In this document: positions 27,616-36,720 of the stretch, one piece after another
How the letters are laid out: the number at the start of each line of letters is the position of its first letter
How positions within the stretch are numbered: position 1 is the stretch's first letter
Source: Solidesulfovibrio carbinoliphilus subsp. oakridgensis
GTDB taxonomy: Bacteria; Desulfobacterota; Desulfovibrionia; Desulfovibrionales; Desulfovibrionaceae
Reading direction: 5' to 3'
Assembly (NCBI RefSeq): GCF_000177215.2
Contig: NZ_CM001368.1
Span: 62,001-126,000, forward strand
Length of the DNA: 64,000 nucleotides
Program-made: the position numbers and the translations under genes
The notes under the pieces: generated by a model
What the model saw: only the letters and a program-made list of their open reading frames with translations
What the model was told of the DNA's origin: nothing
The model's database searches: none

Positions 27616-29016
27616 GTGGAAGACGACCTGTCGATCCTCATAAGCCTGCTCCAGAGCGTGTGCGTGGTCATGGTCCTGGCCTACGTGCTGGCCCGGACGC
27701 GGCTTTTCGCCCAACTCCTCGACGGCCGGCGCACGCCCGGGAATCTGGCCGCGGTGATCGTCCTCTTCGGGCTTTTTTCCATCTACGGCACCCTTTCCGG
27801 CATCCCGCTCCTCGGGTCGGTGATCAACATCCGCGACCTCGGCCCGGCCCTGGCCGGCCTGCTGGCCGGTCCCCTGGCCGGGCTCGGGGCCGGCCTGATC
27901 GGTGGAGCCCACCGCTACACCCTGGGCGGCCCGACCTGCCACGGCTGCGTGCTCTCGACCGTGGTGGCGGGCCTGGCCGGCGGGCTGGTCAACACCCGGC
28001 TTCACGGCCGGCTGCCGTCCACGGGCCAGGCCGCGGCCCTGGCCCTCGCCATCGAGGCCTTCCACATGCTGGCCGGCCTGGCCCTGGGCCAGCCCTTTGA
28101 CACGGCCCTGGCCGTGGTCCGGGCCGCCGTGGTGCCCATGCTCGTGTCCAACGCCGCCGGCATGGCGGTCTTCGTCTGCATCATGCGAAACGTCATCGAG
28201 GCCCGGGACACGCGGCGGGCCAAGGAGGCCATCGAAGGGGAACTCCGTGTCGCCCGGGACATTCAGATGGGCATCGTGCCCCGGATCTTCCCGGCCTTCC
28301 CGGACCGGCCGGAAGTCGAACTCTTCGCCGTCCTCGACTCGGCCAAGGAAGTGGGCGGCGATTTCTACGACTACTACGCCCTGGACGCGGACCGGATCTT
28401 CCTGGTCATCGGCGACGTCTCGGGCAAGGGCGTGCCGGCGTCGCTGGTCATGGCCGTCACGATGACGCTTTTCAAGGCCTATGCCCGGGCCAACCGGAGC
28501 CCGGCCGAAGTGGCGGCCCGGGTCAACGCCAAGCTGGCCGAGGGCAACGACACCGGCCTTTTCGTCACCGCCTTTTGCGCCGTGCTCGACGTGCGCACCG
28601 GCTCCCTGCGCTACGCCAACGCCGGCCACAATCCGCCGGTGGTGCTGCGGGCCTCGGGCGAGTCGGGATTCTTGCCGCGCCAGGGCGGGCTGGTCCTCGG
28701 AGCCATGCCCGAGTACGCCTACCGCACCGGCAGCCTGACCCTGGACCCGGGCGACACCCTGGTCCTTTATACCGACGGCGTGACCGAAGCCATGGACGCG
28801 TCGGACACGCTTTTCGGCGAAGCCCGGCTGCTTGCGGCCTGCCTGCCCGAGCGCCGTCGGGCCCCGAAAATCGTGGTCGAGGCCGTGATCGCGGCGGTGC
28901 GGGCCTTTGCCGGGACCGCTCCCCAGTCCGACGACATCACCCTGCTGGCCGTCCGCTACCAGGGAGGAGGCGCCCCCACCTTGCCCCTTGACGCAGTCGC
29001 GGGTCTTGGAATATAA
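27616..29016 (+). CDS. 5TM sensor-PP2C (SpoIIE/RsbU-type) phosphatase
   Basis: A 466-residue protein. The N-terminal ~190 residues form five to six membrane helices of the 5TMR-LYT sensor type (NIRDLGPALAGLLAGPLAGLGA, GGAHRYTLGG). A short linker ELRVARDIQMGIVPRIFP leads to a PP2C phosphatase domain with metal-binding acids in KEVGGDFYDYY, GDVSGKGVPASLVMA and QSDDITLL. Such enzymes dephosphorylate anti-sigma-factor antagonists, but no STAS or anti-sigma gene is adjacent. The GTG start at 27616 is 12 bp after the OPT-like gene. It is the last gene of the cluster that starts at 16704, so it may report ligand state. Confidence 0.88.
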   Translation: MEDDLSILISLLQSVCVVMVLAYVLARTRLFAQLLDGRRTPGNLAAVIVLFGLFSIYGTLSGIPLLGSVINIRDLGPALAGLLAGPLAGLGAGLIGGAHRYTLGGPTCHGCVLSTVVAGLAGGLVNTRLHGRLPSTGQAAALALAIEAFHMLAGLALGQPFDTALAVVRAAVVPMLVSNAAGMAVFVCIMRNVIEARDTRRAKEAIEGELRVARDIQMGIVPRIFPAFPDRPEVELFAVLDSAKEVGGDFYDYYALDADRIFLVIGDVSGKGVPASLVMAVTMTLFKAYARANRSPAEVAARVNAKLAEGNDTGLFVTAFCAVLDVRTGSLRYANAGHNPPVVLRASGESGFLPRQGGLVLGAMPEYAYRTGSLTLDPGDTLVLYTDGVTEAMDASDTLFGEARLLAACLPERRRAPKIVVEAVIAAVRAFAGTAPQSDDITLLAVRYQGGGAPTLPLDAVAGLGI

Positions 29017-29076
29017 ACTTCGGTTTCGCGTTGGGTCGTAGCGGCCCGGTCGTGTCCGGCGCCATGGGGTCTGCCC

Positions 29077-29104
29077 TTGACTCCGGAAAAAAACGTCTTA
29101 CCAG
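29077..29104 (+). promoter_or_regulatory. possible sigma-70 promoter of rpoZ operon
   Basis: TTGACT (29077-29082), a 16-bp spacer containing an A-run, then TACCAG (29099-29104). The -10 match is modest. It lies about 50 bp before rpoZ. Confidence 0.4.
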
Positions 29105-29161
29105 GGTGGCGAACTCCAATCTGGTCGGCGCCGCACCCTTCCAACGCGCAAGGAGAAACGC

Positions 29162-29386
29162 ATGGCGCGCATTACCGTCGAAGACTGCCTGGAAAAAATC
29201 AACAACCGTTTCCTCATCGTGCAGATGGCCATCAAGCGTGTGCACCAGTACCGCGAAGGCTACGAGCCCCTGGTCGAGTGCAAAAACAAGGAAGTGGTCA
29301 CCGCCCTTCGCGAGATCGCCGCCGGTGAAGTGTTGCCGAGCGAGCCCATCGTCGAAGCGGGCGTGCTGCTGCCCGAAAACGAATAG
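29162..29386 (+). CDS. rpoZ: RNA polymerase omega subunit
   Basis: A 74-residue omega subunit. [20 protein letters not shown] matches the conserved N-terminus (usual form [20 protein letters not shown]), and [14 protein letters not shown] is the second conserved helix. It stabilises the beta' subunit during assembly of RNA polymerase. AAGGAGAAACGC precedes the ATG. dnaJ starts nine bases after its stop, so they form an operon. Confidence 0.95.
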   Translation: MARITVEDCLEKINNRFLIVQMAIKRVHQYREGYEPLVECKNKEVVTALREIAAGEVLPSEPIVEAGVLLPENE

Positions 29387-29395
29387 CTGGACACA

Positions 29396-30505
29396 ATGCC
29401 CCGGGATTACTACGAAGTTCTCGGCGTTGAGCGGGACGCCGACGATGAGGCCATCAAGAAGGCCTACCGCCAGCTGGCCTTCAAGTTCCACCCCGACCGC
29501 AACCCCGACGATCCCGAGTCCGAATCCAAGTTCAAGGAAGCGGCCGAGGCCTACGAGGTGCTGCGAAACCCCGAGACCCGGGCCCGGTACGACCGGTTCG
29601 GCCAGGAGGGGCTTGGCGGCAACGGCTTTGGCGGATTCAACTCCACCGACGACGTTTTCAGCGCCTTTTCCGACATCTTCGGGGAGTTTTTCGGCTTCGC
29701 CGGCCGGACCTCGCGCGGTCCGCGCCCCCAGTCCGGAAACGACCTGCGCTATGACCTGACCGTCTCCTTCCGCGACGCCGCCAAGGGGACCGAGGTCACG
29801 CTCAAGATCCCGAAAAACGTGCAGTGCCACGTCTGCGACGGCTCCGGAGCCGAGCCCGGCACCGCGCCCGAGACCTGCAAGCAGTGCGGCGGCTCGGGCC
29901 AGGTGGTCCAGAGCCAGGGCTTTTTCCGCATCGCCGTGACCTGTCCCGTCTGCCGGGGCGAGGGCCGGGTGGTCACGTCGCCGTGCAAGGAATGCCGGGG
30001 ACGGGGCGTCACCCGCCAAGTCCGGGAGCTCAAGGTCCGGGTGCCGGCCGGCGTGGACGACGGCAGCCGGCTGCGGCTTCGCGGCGAGGGCGAGCCCGGG
30101 CTCCACGGCGGGCCGCCGGGCGACCTGTACGTCATCCTGCGGGTCGAGCCGGACAAGGTCTTCGAGCGCCAGGGCCAGAACCTGGTCCTTCGGGCCGACA
30201 TCAGCTTCGTGCAGGCGGCCCTTGGTCACAAGATCGAGGTGCCGACCCTGGACGGGCACGAGATGATGGACATCCCCAAGGGCACGCAAAGCGGCGAGGT
30301 CTTCTCGCTTCGCGGCCTGGGGCTGCCCGTGCCGGGATCGAGCCGCAGCGGCGACCTCTTGGTCGAGGTGACGGTGCTCACCCCCAAAAACCTGACCAAG
30401 AAGCAGGAAGAGCTTTTGCAGGAATTCGAGAAGCTCGACGAGCAAAAGCCCATGAAGAAGGTCAAGGATTTCTTCCGTAAAGCCAAGGAAGTCATGGGGA
30501 ACTGA
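29396..30505 (+). CDS. dnaJ: molecular chaperone DnaJ
   Basis: A 369-residue type I Hsp40. The J-domain (1-70) has the HPD triad in [11 protein letters not shown] Gly/Phe-rich stretch follows ([11 protein letters not shown]). Four CxxCxGxG zinc repeats follow: [24 protein letters not shown] and CKECRGRG. Then come the two beta-barrel client-binding domains. It stimulates DnaK ATPase and delivers unfolded clients. The following gene starts one base after its stop. No dnaK or grpE lies nearby. Confidence 0.96.
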   Translation: MPRDYYEVLGVERDADDEAIKKAYRQLAFKFHPDRNPDDPESESKFKEAAEAYEVLRNPETRARYDRFGQEGLGGNGFGGFNSTDDVFSAFSDIFGEFFGFAGRTSRGPRPQSGNDLRYDLTVSFRDAAKGTEVTLKIPKNVQCHVCDGSGAEPGTAPETCKQCGGSGQVVQSQGFFRIAVTCPVCRGEGRVVTSPCKECRGRGVTRQVRELKVRVPAGVDDGSRLRLRGEGEPGLHGGPPGDLYVILRVEPDKVFERQGQNLVLRADISFVQAALGHKIEVPTLDGHEMMDIPKGTQSGEVFSLRGLGLPVPGSSRSGDLLVEVTVLTPKNLTKKQEELLQEFEKLDEQKPMKKVKDFFRKAKEVMGN

Positions 30506-30506
30506 G

Positions 30507-30923
30507 ATGGGAACACTTTTGCGCTTCGCGCCTCTGGCGCTGGCCCTGACCCTGGCCCTGCCGGCCCTGGCCCTGGCCGATCCGACGCTCGACTACCGGG
30601 ACGGCGTGGCCGCCGCCACCAAGGGCGACATGGACACGGCCATCGCGGCCTTCACGCGCATCATCGACGCCGGCGCGGGCATCGACCCGAAAAACCTGGC
30701 CAGCGCCTACAACCTGCGCGGCATGTGCCACGACGCCAAGAATGAGACCGAAGCGGCCATCGCCGACTACACCAAGGCCGTGGAGACCGATTCCAAGCTG
30801 GCCGAGGCCTTCGGCAACCGGGCCATGGCCTACATGAAGCTCGGGCAGGTGGACAAGGCCAAGGCGGACGCCACGTCGGCCAAGCGCATCGACCGCAAGG
30901 TCAAAGTCCCGACCTTCGAGTAG
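30507..30923 (+). CDS. secreted small TPR protein
   Basis: A 138-residue protein with a clear signal peptide (hydrophobic core 8-22, probable cleavage after ALA-LA at about residue 24) and about three TPR units. Examples are GDMDTAIAAFTRIIDAG, ASAYNLRGMCHDAKNE and AEAFGNRAMAYMKLGQ. It is probably periplasmic and mediates protein contacts. It is coupled to dnaJ (1 bp) and followed by moaC after 6 bp. No specific function can be assigned. Confidence 0.8.
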   Translation: MGTLLRFAPLALALTLALPALALADPTLDYRDGVAAATKGDMDTAIAAFTRIIDAGAGIDPKNLASAYNLRGMCHDAKNETEAAIADYTKAVETDSKLAEAFGNRAMAYMKLGQVDKAKADATSAKRIDRKVKVPTFE

Positions 30924-30929
30924 GCCGCC

Positions 30930-31439
30930 ATGAGCGAAACCTTCACCCATATCGACGCCGACGGCCGCACCCGCATGGTCGATGTCGGGGCCAAGTCCAA
31001 GACGCGCCGCCTGGCCATTGCCGGCGGCGAAGTCCGGCTTGCGCCCAAAACCATGCAGCTTTTGGCCACCGCCGCCCTGCCCAAGGGTGACGCTCTGGCC
31101 ACGGCCAAGATTGCCGGAATCCTCGCCGCCAAGCGCACGGCCGACCTGATTCCCCTGTGCCATCCGCTGCCCCTGGCCTTTGCCGACGTCCGGTTCTTCG
31201 TGGACGAGGCCGCGGCCATCGTCCGCATCGAGGCCGAAGCCTCGACCACGGCCGAGACCGGCGTGGAGATGGAGGCCCTGACCGCCGCCTCGGTGGCCGC
31301 GCTCACCATTTACGACATGTGCAAGGCCGTGCAGAAGGACATCGTCCTCGGCGAGATCCGGCTCCTCTTCAAGTCCGGCGGCAAGTCCGGCACCTACGTC
31401 GCCCCCGAATGGCCCACGGACCGCCCGTTGCCGGCGTGA
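30930..31439 (+). CDS. moaC: cyclic pyranopterin monophosphate synthase MoaC
   Basis: A 169-residue enzyme of molybdenum cofactor synthesis. With MoaA it converts GTP to cyclic pyranopterin monophosphate. The family motifs are present: [14 protein letters not shown] near the N-terminus, [11 protein letters not shown], and [20 protein letters not shown] followed by KAV and KD with the active-site acids and lysine. It is the last gene of the rpoZ-dnaJ-TPR-moaC run. No other moa gene is nearby. A strong bidirectional terminator follows. Confidence 0.95.
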   Translation: MSETFTHIDADGRTRMVDVGAKSKTRRLAIAGGEVRLAPKTMQLLATAALPKGDALATAKIAGILAAKRTADLIPLCHPLPLAFADVRFFVDEAAAIVRIEAEASTTAETGVEMEALTAASVAALTIYDMCKAVQKDIVLGEIRLLFKSGGKSGTYVAPEWPTDRPLPA

Positions 31440-31449
31440 TGAAGATTAA

Positions 31450-31676
31450 GATGCCTCCGGCGGCCGGGGGGCACACCCCCCCGGACCCCCTGAATGGGCA
31501 AGGTGATTTTTCCGGTGGCGCATGGGCTGGGAAGAGCAGCGGGAATAGAAAAGCCCGGAAGCAATTGCTTCCGGGCTTTCATATTTACTGAGACGGACGA
31601 CGTCCCGCAGCTTTACCCCCTTTGAACCATCGGGGGGGTCCGGGGGGAATCATTCCCCCCGGCCGCCGGAGGCATC
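31450..31676. repeat. REPIN-like inverted repeat pair between moaC and hisF
   Basis: It starts GATGCCTCCGGCGGCCGGGG (31450) and ends CCCCGGCCGCCGGAGGCATC (31676). The arms carry G-run palindromes (GGGGGGCACACCCCCCC left, GGGGGGAATCATTCCCCCC right). The bidirectional terminator lies between the arms. The layout matches the pair at 635-828. It occupies nearly all of the 263-bp gap between convergent genes. Confidence 0.85.
31550..31579. terminator. bidirectional intrinsic terminator
   Basis: AAAGCCCGGAAGC pairs perfectly with GCTTCCGGGCTTT around AATT. The stem ends in A on the left and T on the right, so it works for both moaC (+) and hisF (-). Confidence 0.85.
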
Positions 31677-31702
31677 TTTTCTTATCTTATCTTATCTTCT
31701 TC

Positions 31703-32482
31703 CTACCACACGCTGCGTACTTTGACGCCGCGGGCGGCCATGTGGTCTTTGCACTGCTTGATGGTGTACTCGCCGTAGTGGACGATGGAGGCGATGAGTG
31801 CGGCCGAGGCTTTGCCGGTGGTCACGGCGTCGGCCATGTGGTCGGGGTTGCCGGCACCGCCGGAGGCGATGACCGGGATGGTCACGGCTTCGCAGATAAG
31901 GCGCGTCAGCGTCAGTTCGTAGCCCGTCTTGGCCCCGTCGGCGTCGATGGAGTTGCAGCAGATTTCCCCGGCCCCGAGCGCCTCCACGGTCTTGGCCCAG
32001 TCGATGGCGTCGAGGCCCATGGCCTTGCGGCCGCCGTGGATGACGATTTCGTAGCCGGACGGGATCTCTTTGGACACGGGCACCTTTTTGACGTCCATGC
32101 CGACCACCACGCACTGGGAGCCGAAGGCGGCCGCGCCCTGGCTGATGATGTCCGGGTTTTTGACGGCCGCGGAATTGACCGAGATCTTTTCCGCGCCGGC
32201 CAAGAGCACCGCCCGCATGTCCTCGACCGTGGAGATGCCGCCGCCGACCGAGAAGGGGATAAATATCTCCCTCGCCACCTTGTCGACCACATCGAGCATG
32301 ATGCCCCGGCCTTCGCTCGAAGCCGTGATGTCGTAAAAGACCAGCTCGTCGGCCCCGGCCTCGTAGTAGAGGCGGGCGGTCTCGACCGGGTCGCCGATGT
32401 CCACGTTGCCCTTGAACTTGATGCCCTTGGTGAGCTTGCCGTCGCGGACGTCCAGGCAGGGAATGACGCGTTTGGAGAGCAT
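31703..32482 (-). CDS. hisF: imidazole glycerol phosphate synthase, cyclase subunit HisF
   Basis: A 259-residue TIM-barrel cyclase of histidine synthesis. It uses ammonia from HisH to form imidazole glycerol phosphate and AICAR. Catalytic Asp11 lies in IPCLDVRDG, and the second catalytic Asp in [13 protein letters not shown]. Phosphate-binding loops FSVGGGIS and IASGGAGN are present. It is three bases downstream of hisH, so the two subunits are co-translated. The remaining his genes are not in the window. Confidence 0.96.
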   Translation of the reverse strand: MLSKRVIPCLDVRDGKLTKGIKFKGNVDIGDPVETARLYYEAGADELVFYDITASSEGRGIMLDVVDKVAREIFIPFSVGGGISTVEDMRAVLLAGAEKISVNSAAVKNPDIISQGAAAFGSQCVVVGMDVKKVPVSKEIPSGYEIVIHGGRKAMGLDAIDWAKTVEALGAGEICCNSIDADGAKTGYELTLTRLICEAVTIPVIASGGAGNPDHMADAVTTGKASAALIASIVHYGEYTIKQCKDHMAARGVKVRSVW

Positions 32483-32485
32483 GGA

Positions 32486-33115
32486 TCAGGCCTCCTGGCA
32501 GTAGGCGGCGAAATTGCGCAGCAGGGACAGGCCCGGCCGGCCGCTTTTTTCCGGGTGAAACTGGACCGCCCAAAGCCCCTTGCGGCCGTGCACCGAACAG
32601 AACGGCAGGCCGTAGACCGTGGTGCCAAGGACGTATTCGTCGGCCGGCACCGGGTAGTAGCTGTGGACGAAATAGAATTCCGCTTCGGGCGCGATGCCGT
32701 CGAAGAGTTCGCACGGCGCCTTGAGGGCCACCTGGTTCCAGCCCATGTGCGGGATGCGGATGGGGATGCCGTCCTCGTCGGTCAGGGCCGGGGTGAACAT
32801 GGCGCACTGGCCGGGCACGATGCCAAGGGCCGTGGTGTCGTTCTCGGCGCTGTAGTCGAGGAGGATCTGGCAGCCGACGCAGATGCCGAGCAGGGGCTTT
32901 CCGGCCGCGACCTGCCCGGTCAAGACGGCGTCGAGCCCGGTGGAGGTCAGCTCCAGCATGGCCTGGCCGGCCGCGCCCACGCCCGGAAAGATGATGCCCG
33001 AGGCGTCGGCGAGGATCGACGGATCGGCCGTGATGCGGCACGGGATGCCGAGGTGGGTCAGGGCCCGTAAAACGCTCGTCTGGTTCCCGGCCTTGTAGTC
33101 CAAAATGGCAAGCAT
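32486..33115 (-). CDS. hisH: imidazole glycerol phosphate synthase, glutaminase subunit HisH
   Basis: A 209-residue class I glutamine amidotransferase that supplies ammonia to HisF. The nucleophile Cys is in [11 protein letters not shown], and the His-Glu pair is in FHPEKSG. The oxyanion strand GVGA and the HSYYPVP loop also match. The ATG at 33115 follows a GGAGAAAG ribosome binding site. Palindromic repeats lie just upstream, so the promoter is not clear. Confidence 0.95.
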   Translation of the reverse strand: MLAILDYKAGNQTSVLRALTHLGIPCRITADPSILADASGIIFPGVGAAGQAMLELTSTGLDAVLTGQVAAGKPLLGICVGCQILLDYSAENDTTALGIVPGQCAMFTPALTDEDGIPIRIPHMGWNQVALKAPCELFDGIAPEAEFYFVHSYYPVPADEYVLGTTVYGLPFCSVHGRKGLWAVQFHPEKSGRPGLSLLRNFAAYCQEA

Positions 33116-33138
33116 GGCGTCTTTCTCCTTGGCCCCTT

Positions 33139-33218
33139 GCCTCCGGCGGCCAGGAGAGGCGCTGCCTCTCCTGGACCTCTCCGCCGGGGGGGATCATCCC
33201 CCCCGGACCCCCTGAAAG
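33139..33218. repeat. palindromic repeat unit upstream of hisH
   Basis: GCCTCCGGCGGCC, then palindrome AGGAGAGGC-GCT-GCCTCTCCT, then GGACC. A second unit GGGGGGGATCATCCCCCCC with GGACCCCCTGAAAGG follows. The head and tail match the other copies, while the palindrome centre differs on both arms together, so pairing is kept. Confidence 0.8.
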
Positions 33219-33354
33219 GTGAGGGGGGAATGGCGTCATAAATGGTTCATGGATGCGACGGTCGAGAAGGCGTCGCATTTGGCGAAAGCCGGTTGTGAAC
33301 ATTTTGGGGAATTTTGGCAAGGGACGTCGCCAGGGCGGTCTAGGCGGGGAGGCC

Positions 33355-35322
33355 CTATTTCCGGCGCTTGAACATCTTCTCCATTTCGCGCGGCCCGAAG
33401 CGGACCGTTACCGGCCGGCCGTGGGGGCAGTAGTCCCGGTCCGGCGCCTTGGCCCACTGGGCCAAGAGCGCCACGGCCTCGTCGTCGGCAAGCGGGGTGC
33501 CGGCCTTGACGGCCGTCTTGCAGCTCATGAGAATCCACAGGTCGCGCAGGGTCTTGGACTGCCCGGCCAGGGCGGCGGACAGGTACTCCCGGGCCTGGCC
33601 CACGGACAGCGCCGGCGGCGCGCCGGTCATGGCCACCAGGCCGGGCCGGGGCGTTTCGAGCACAAAGCCCATGGCCCGAAGCTCGGGGAAAAGCTCCCGC
33701 AGCCGGGCCGCTTCCGAGGCATGGAGCGGCACCTCGACCGGGATGCCGACCGGCCGGCTGTGGCCCCGGTGGCCGGACGCCTCCATGGCCGCGAACAGGA
33801 TGCGCTCGTGGGCCGCGTGCTGGTCAACGAGGACCAGTTCCCGGCCGAGGTCCACGATGAGGTAGGTGTCCGCGAACTGGCCCAGGTAGCGGACCCCGGG
33901 CGGCAGGGCCGGCTCCAGCTCCTCCACGGTCCGGGCACGGAGGATTTCCGGCGCCGGTCCGGCAGCCTCTTCGCCGCGCTCGTGGCGGACCACGGCCGGC
34001 GGATCGGGATGGCGCAGGGGGGCCTGCCGGACCGGGGGCGCGCCTTCGGCGACGTGCGGCCCGGAGGCCTCGGCCGGCCCTGATGACGGACCGCCCGAAC
34101 TGCCTGGACCGCCCGGGCGGGCCGGAGGGGCCGGCGCGTCGGACCAGGGCCGGAGGGAGTCCTCCCGGCCGGAGCCGGCCATGGGCGTGGTTTCCTTCGG
34201 GCTCGGAGCGTCGGCCCGGGCCAGTTCGCCGAGGAAATCCAGGCGCGAGGCAAACTTCGGCCCTTCGGCGTCCTGCCGGACCCACGGCTCGGGCGCGGGC
34301 ACGGTGCGAAGGACGAGGTTTTTGTCCAGGGCCTGGCCGACCGCCCGGCGGAGGTTTACAAACACGGCCTGCTCGTCGCGAAACCGGACCTCGGTCTTGG
34401 CCGGATGGACGTTCACGTCCAGGTCCTCGGGCGGGATCTCCAGGAAAAGGACGGCTTGCGGGTATTCGCGGGAGAGCAGCCGGCCCTTGTAGGCCTCGCG
34501 CACGGCGGCCAGGAGCACCCGGTCGAGGACGGCCCGGCCGTTGACGTAGAAAAGCATCCGGTCGGCCTTGGCCTGGGCCTTGAGCGGCTTGCCGAGGATG
34601 CCATGGACCCGGATCGGGCCCAGGGCGTAGTCCACCTCGAAGAGGTCGTCGGTGACGGCCGGCGGCCAGATGCCGGACAGGCGGGCGAGAAGCGTCTGGC
34701 CGGCCGGAAAGCGCAGGCTGGTTTTGCCGCCGACCGAAAGTTTCATGGCCACGTCCAGCCGGGCCAGGGCGGTGCGGCAAAAGACGTCCGTGGCCCGCTT
34801 GGTCTCGGTGGGCTCGGATTTCAGGAATTTGAGCCGGGCCGGCACGGCGGCGAAGAGGTCCCGGACCTCGATGCGCGTGCCCTTGGCCAGGGCGGCCGGG
34901 CCGCGCTCGACGATGCGGCCGCTTTCGACCTTGATGATCGCCCCCTCGTCAAAGGCCTCGTGGCGGGAGGTGAGGGTAAAGGTCGAGACCGAGGCGATGC
35001 TCGGCAGGGCCTCGCCGCGAAAGCCGAAGCTCGCGATGCTGGCCAGTTCGGCCATGGAGGCGATCTTGCTCGTGGCGTGGCGCGTGACGGCCAGCGGCAG
35101 TTCCTCGGGCGTCATGCCCCAGCCGTCGTCGGCCACGGAGAGGAGCGTGCGGCCGCCGCCCTCGATGGCCACGTCGATGCGCGCGGCTCCGGCGTCGAGG
35201 CTGTTTTCCACCAGTTCCTTGAGCACGCTGGCCGGCCGCTCCACCACCTCGCCGGCGGCGATCTGGTTTTGCAGTTCCGGCGGCAGGACGCGGATGGTGC
35301 GGTGTTTGACGGCGTTTGGCAT
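33355..35322 (-). CDS. mutL: DNA mismatch repair protein MutL
   Basis: A 655-residue MutL. The N-terminal GHKL ATPase has ENSLDAGA, DDGWGM and GFRGEAL. A Pro-rich linker of ~100 residues (about 370-470) leads to the dimerisation and endonuclease domain. The metal motif of nuclease-type MutL, DQHA-x2-E-x4-E, reads DQHAAHERILFA here (about residue 497), so its last Glu is Ala. SCKTAVKAG, CPHGRP and FGPRE are kept. It couples MutS recognition to strand incision. The start at 35322 is supported by the conserved LPPELQNQIAAGEVVERPAS just after it. The adjacent alr is divergent. Confidence 0.95.
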   Translation of the reverse strand: MPNAVKHRTIRVLPPELQNQIAAGEVVERPASVLKELVENSLDAGAARIDVAIEGGGRTLLSVADDGWGMTPEELPLAVTRHATSKIASMAELASIASFGFRGEALPSIASVSTFTLTSRHEAFDEGAIIKVESGRIVERGPAALAKGTRIEVRDLFAAVPARLKFLKSEPTETKRATDVFCRTALARLDVAMKLSVGGKTSLRFPAGQTLLARLSGIWPPAVTDDLFEVDYALGPIRVHGILGKPLKAQAKADRMLFYVNGRAVLDRVLLAAVREAYKGRLLSREYPQAVLFLEIPPEDLDVNVHPAKTEVRFRDEQAVFVNLRRAVGQALDKNLVLRTVPAPEPWVRQDAEGPKFASRLDFLGELARADAPSPKETTPMAGSGREDSLRPWSDAPAPPARPGGPGSSGGPSSGPAEASGPHVAEGAPPVRQAPLRHPDPPAVVRHERGEEAAGPAPEILRARTVEELEPALPPGVRYLGQFADTYLIVDLGRELVLVDQHAAHERILFAAMEASGHRGHSRPVGIPVEVPLHASEAARLRELFPELRAMGFVLETPRPGLVAMTGAPPALSVGQAREYLSAALAGQSKTLRDLWILMSCKTAVKAGTPLADDEAVALLAQWAKAPDRDYCPHGRPVTVRFGPREMEKMFKRRK

Positions 35323-35433
35323 GGCCCGACCCTACGCCAACTCGGCCGCCAGGCAAAGCCGGCCGGCCGGGCTGGAAAACCCGGGGCAATGGGGGTAGAC
35401 CCGGGCCGGGCCGCTCGCCCAAGGAGATTTCCC

Positions 35434-36555
35434 ATGCCCATTGCCCACAACTACCTGCGCACCCGGGTGCGCCTGGACCATATCGCCGCCAACTACAAAC
35501 GCCTGGCCGGGCTTGGCGGCCGGGTCCTGGCCGTCATCAAGGCCGACGCCTACGGCCACGGACTGCTCGAAACGGCCCGGGTGCTGACCGGGGCCGGGTG
35601 CGACGGCTTTGCCGTGGGTTCGGTGGCCGAGGGCGCGGCCCTGCGGGCCGCCATTCCCCGGGCCGCCATCGTGTCGCTTCTGGGGCCGGTCCTGCCCGAG
35701 GACGACGCCATGATCCTCGGCCACAGCATCATCCCCTTCATCCACGACTTCGGGCAGCTCGAACGGCTGGCCGGGCGCGCGGCCAGGAAACGGGTCAAGG
35801 CCCGGGTGGCCCTCAAGTTCGACACCGGCATGGCCCGGCTCGGCTTTGTCGAGGCCGACGTGCCGGAGCTTCTAAAACGCCTGGAGGACATGCCGGCCAT
35901 CGAGGTGGCCATGGTCGGCTCACACCTGGCCACGGCCGACGATCCGGCGGCGTTTGCGTTCGTGGCCGAGCAGGGCGAGGGGTTCGGCCGGATCTGCGCG
36001 GCCCTGCGCCGGGCGGGCCTCGCCTTCGAGGGGTCGCTGTGCAATTCCGCCGGCATCATGGCCCACGCCGACCGGTTCGGCTTCGAGACCCGCCGGGCCG
36101 GCATCGCGCTGTACGGCGTCAATCCGTTTCTCGGAACCGACCGGGAGACGCTCGGCCAGGGGCTGGTCGCGGCCATGGAGACGGTGACGCGCATCGTCTC
36201 GGTCCACGACGTGGCCGCCGGCCGGTCGGTCAGCTACGGCCGGACGTTCACGGCCGAGCGCGACATGCGGGTGGCGGTGGTGGCCGCCGGCTATGCCGAC
36301 GCCTACAGCCGGGGGCTGTCCAACGCCGGGGCCATGTGCCTGGCCGGCAAGCGGGTGCCGATCGTCGGACGGGTCTGCATGCAGTTGACAGCCGTGGACG
36401 TGACGGGCATCGCCTGCGCGCCCGGCGACGTCATCCATCTGCTCGGCGGCCAGGGGCCGGAAGCGGTCACGGCCAACGACGTGGCCGGCTGGTGGGGGAC
36501 CATTCCCTACGAAGTCCTATGCCTCTTTGGCCTGAACCCCCGGGAATACGTCTAA
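35434..36555 (+). CDS. alr: alanine racemase
   Basis: A 373-residue PLP enzyme that makes D-alanine for peptidoglycan. The PLP lysine is in VLAVIKADAYGHG, the substrate-side tyrosine in SVSYGRTF, and further marks are KFDTGMARLG, HLATAD, NSAG and RVCMQLTAVDVT. AAGGAG seven bases before the ATG fixes the start. It is divergent from mutL with about 110 bp between, and is followed by a palindromic repeat. Confidence 0.95.
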   Translation: MPIAHNYLRTRVRLDHIAANYKRLAGLGGRVLAVIKADAYGHGLLETARVLTGAGCDGFAVGSVAEGAALRAAIPRAAIVSLLGPVLPEDDAMILGHSIIPFIHDFGQLERLAGRAARKRVKARVALKFDTGMARLGFVEADVPELLKRLEDMPAIEVAMVGSHLATADDPAAFAFVAEQGEGFGRICAALRRAGLAFEGSLCNSAGIMAHADRFGFETRRAGIALYGVNPFLGTDRETLGQGLVAAMETVTRIVSVHDVAAGRSVSYGRTFTAERDMRVAVVAAGYADAYSRGLSNAGAMCLAGKRVPIVGRVCMQLTAVDVTGIACAPGDVIHLLGGQGPEAVTANDVAGWWGTIPYEVLCLFGLNPREYV

Positions 36556-36569
36556 CACCCACCATCCCA

Positions 36570-36634
36570 GGGGGCGCGCCCCCATCGAGGAGGGTCCGGG
36601 AGGGGATCATCCCCTCCCGGCCGCCGGAGGCATC
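36570..36634. repeat. palindromic repeat, reverse orientation
   Basis: GGGGGCGCGCCCCC, then GAGGGTCC, palindrome GGGAGGGGATCATCCCCTCCC, and GGCCGCCGGAGGCATC. It matches the dispersed family read on the minus strand and lies between the convergent alr and regulator genes. Confidence 0.8.
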
Positions 36635-36685
36635 TTCTCCGTCCGGCCCGCGTCCTGTCCTTGAACGCAAAAAATCCATTTCTAT

Positions 36686-36711
36686 CTTAAAAATACGGAC
36701 GTATTTTTAAG
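36686..36711. other. perfect AT-rich palindrome at a convergent gene end
   Basis: CTTAAAAATACG and its exact reverse complement are separated by GA. It is strikingly AT-rich against the surrounding GC-rich DNA. It lies 9 bp from the end of the minus-strand regulator gene. It could be a bidirectional terminator or a protein-binding site. Neither side has a clean T-run beyond the stem. Confidence 0.6.
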
Positions 36712-36720
36712 GGTGCAACA

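Noticed and set aside
24057-28100. 1347-codon plus-strand frame across two transporter genes
   Set aside because: It is out of frame with clear membrane proteins, Arg/Pro/His-rich and without domains.
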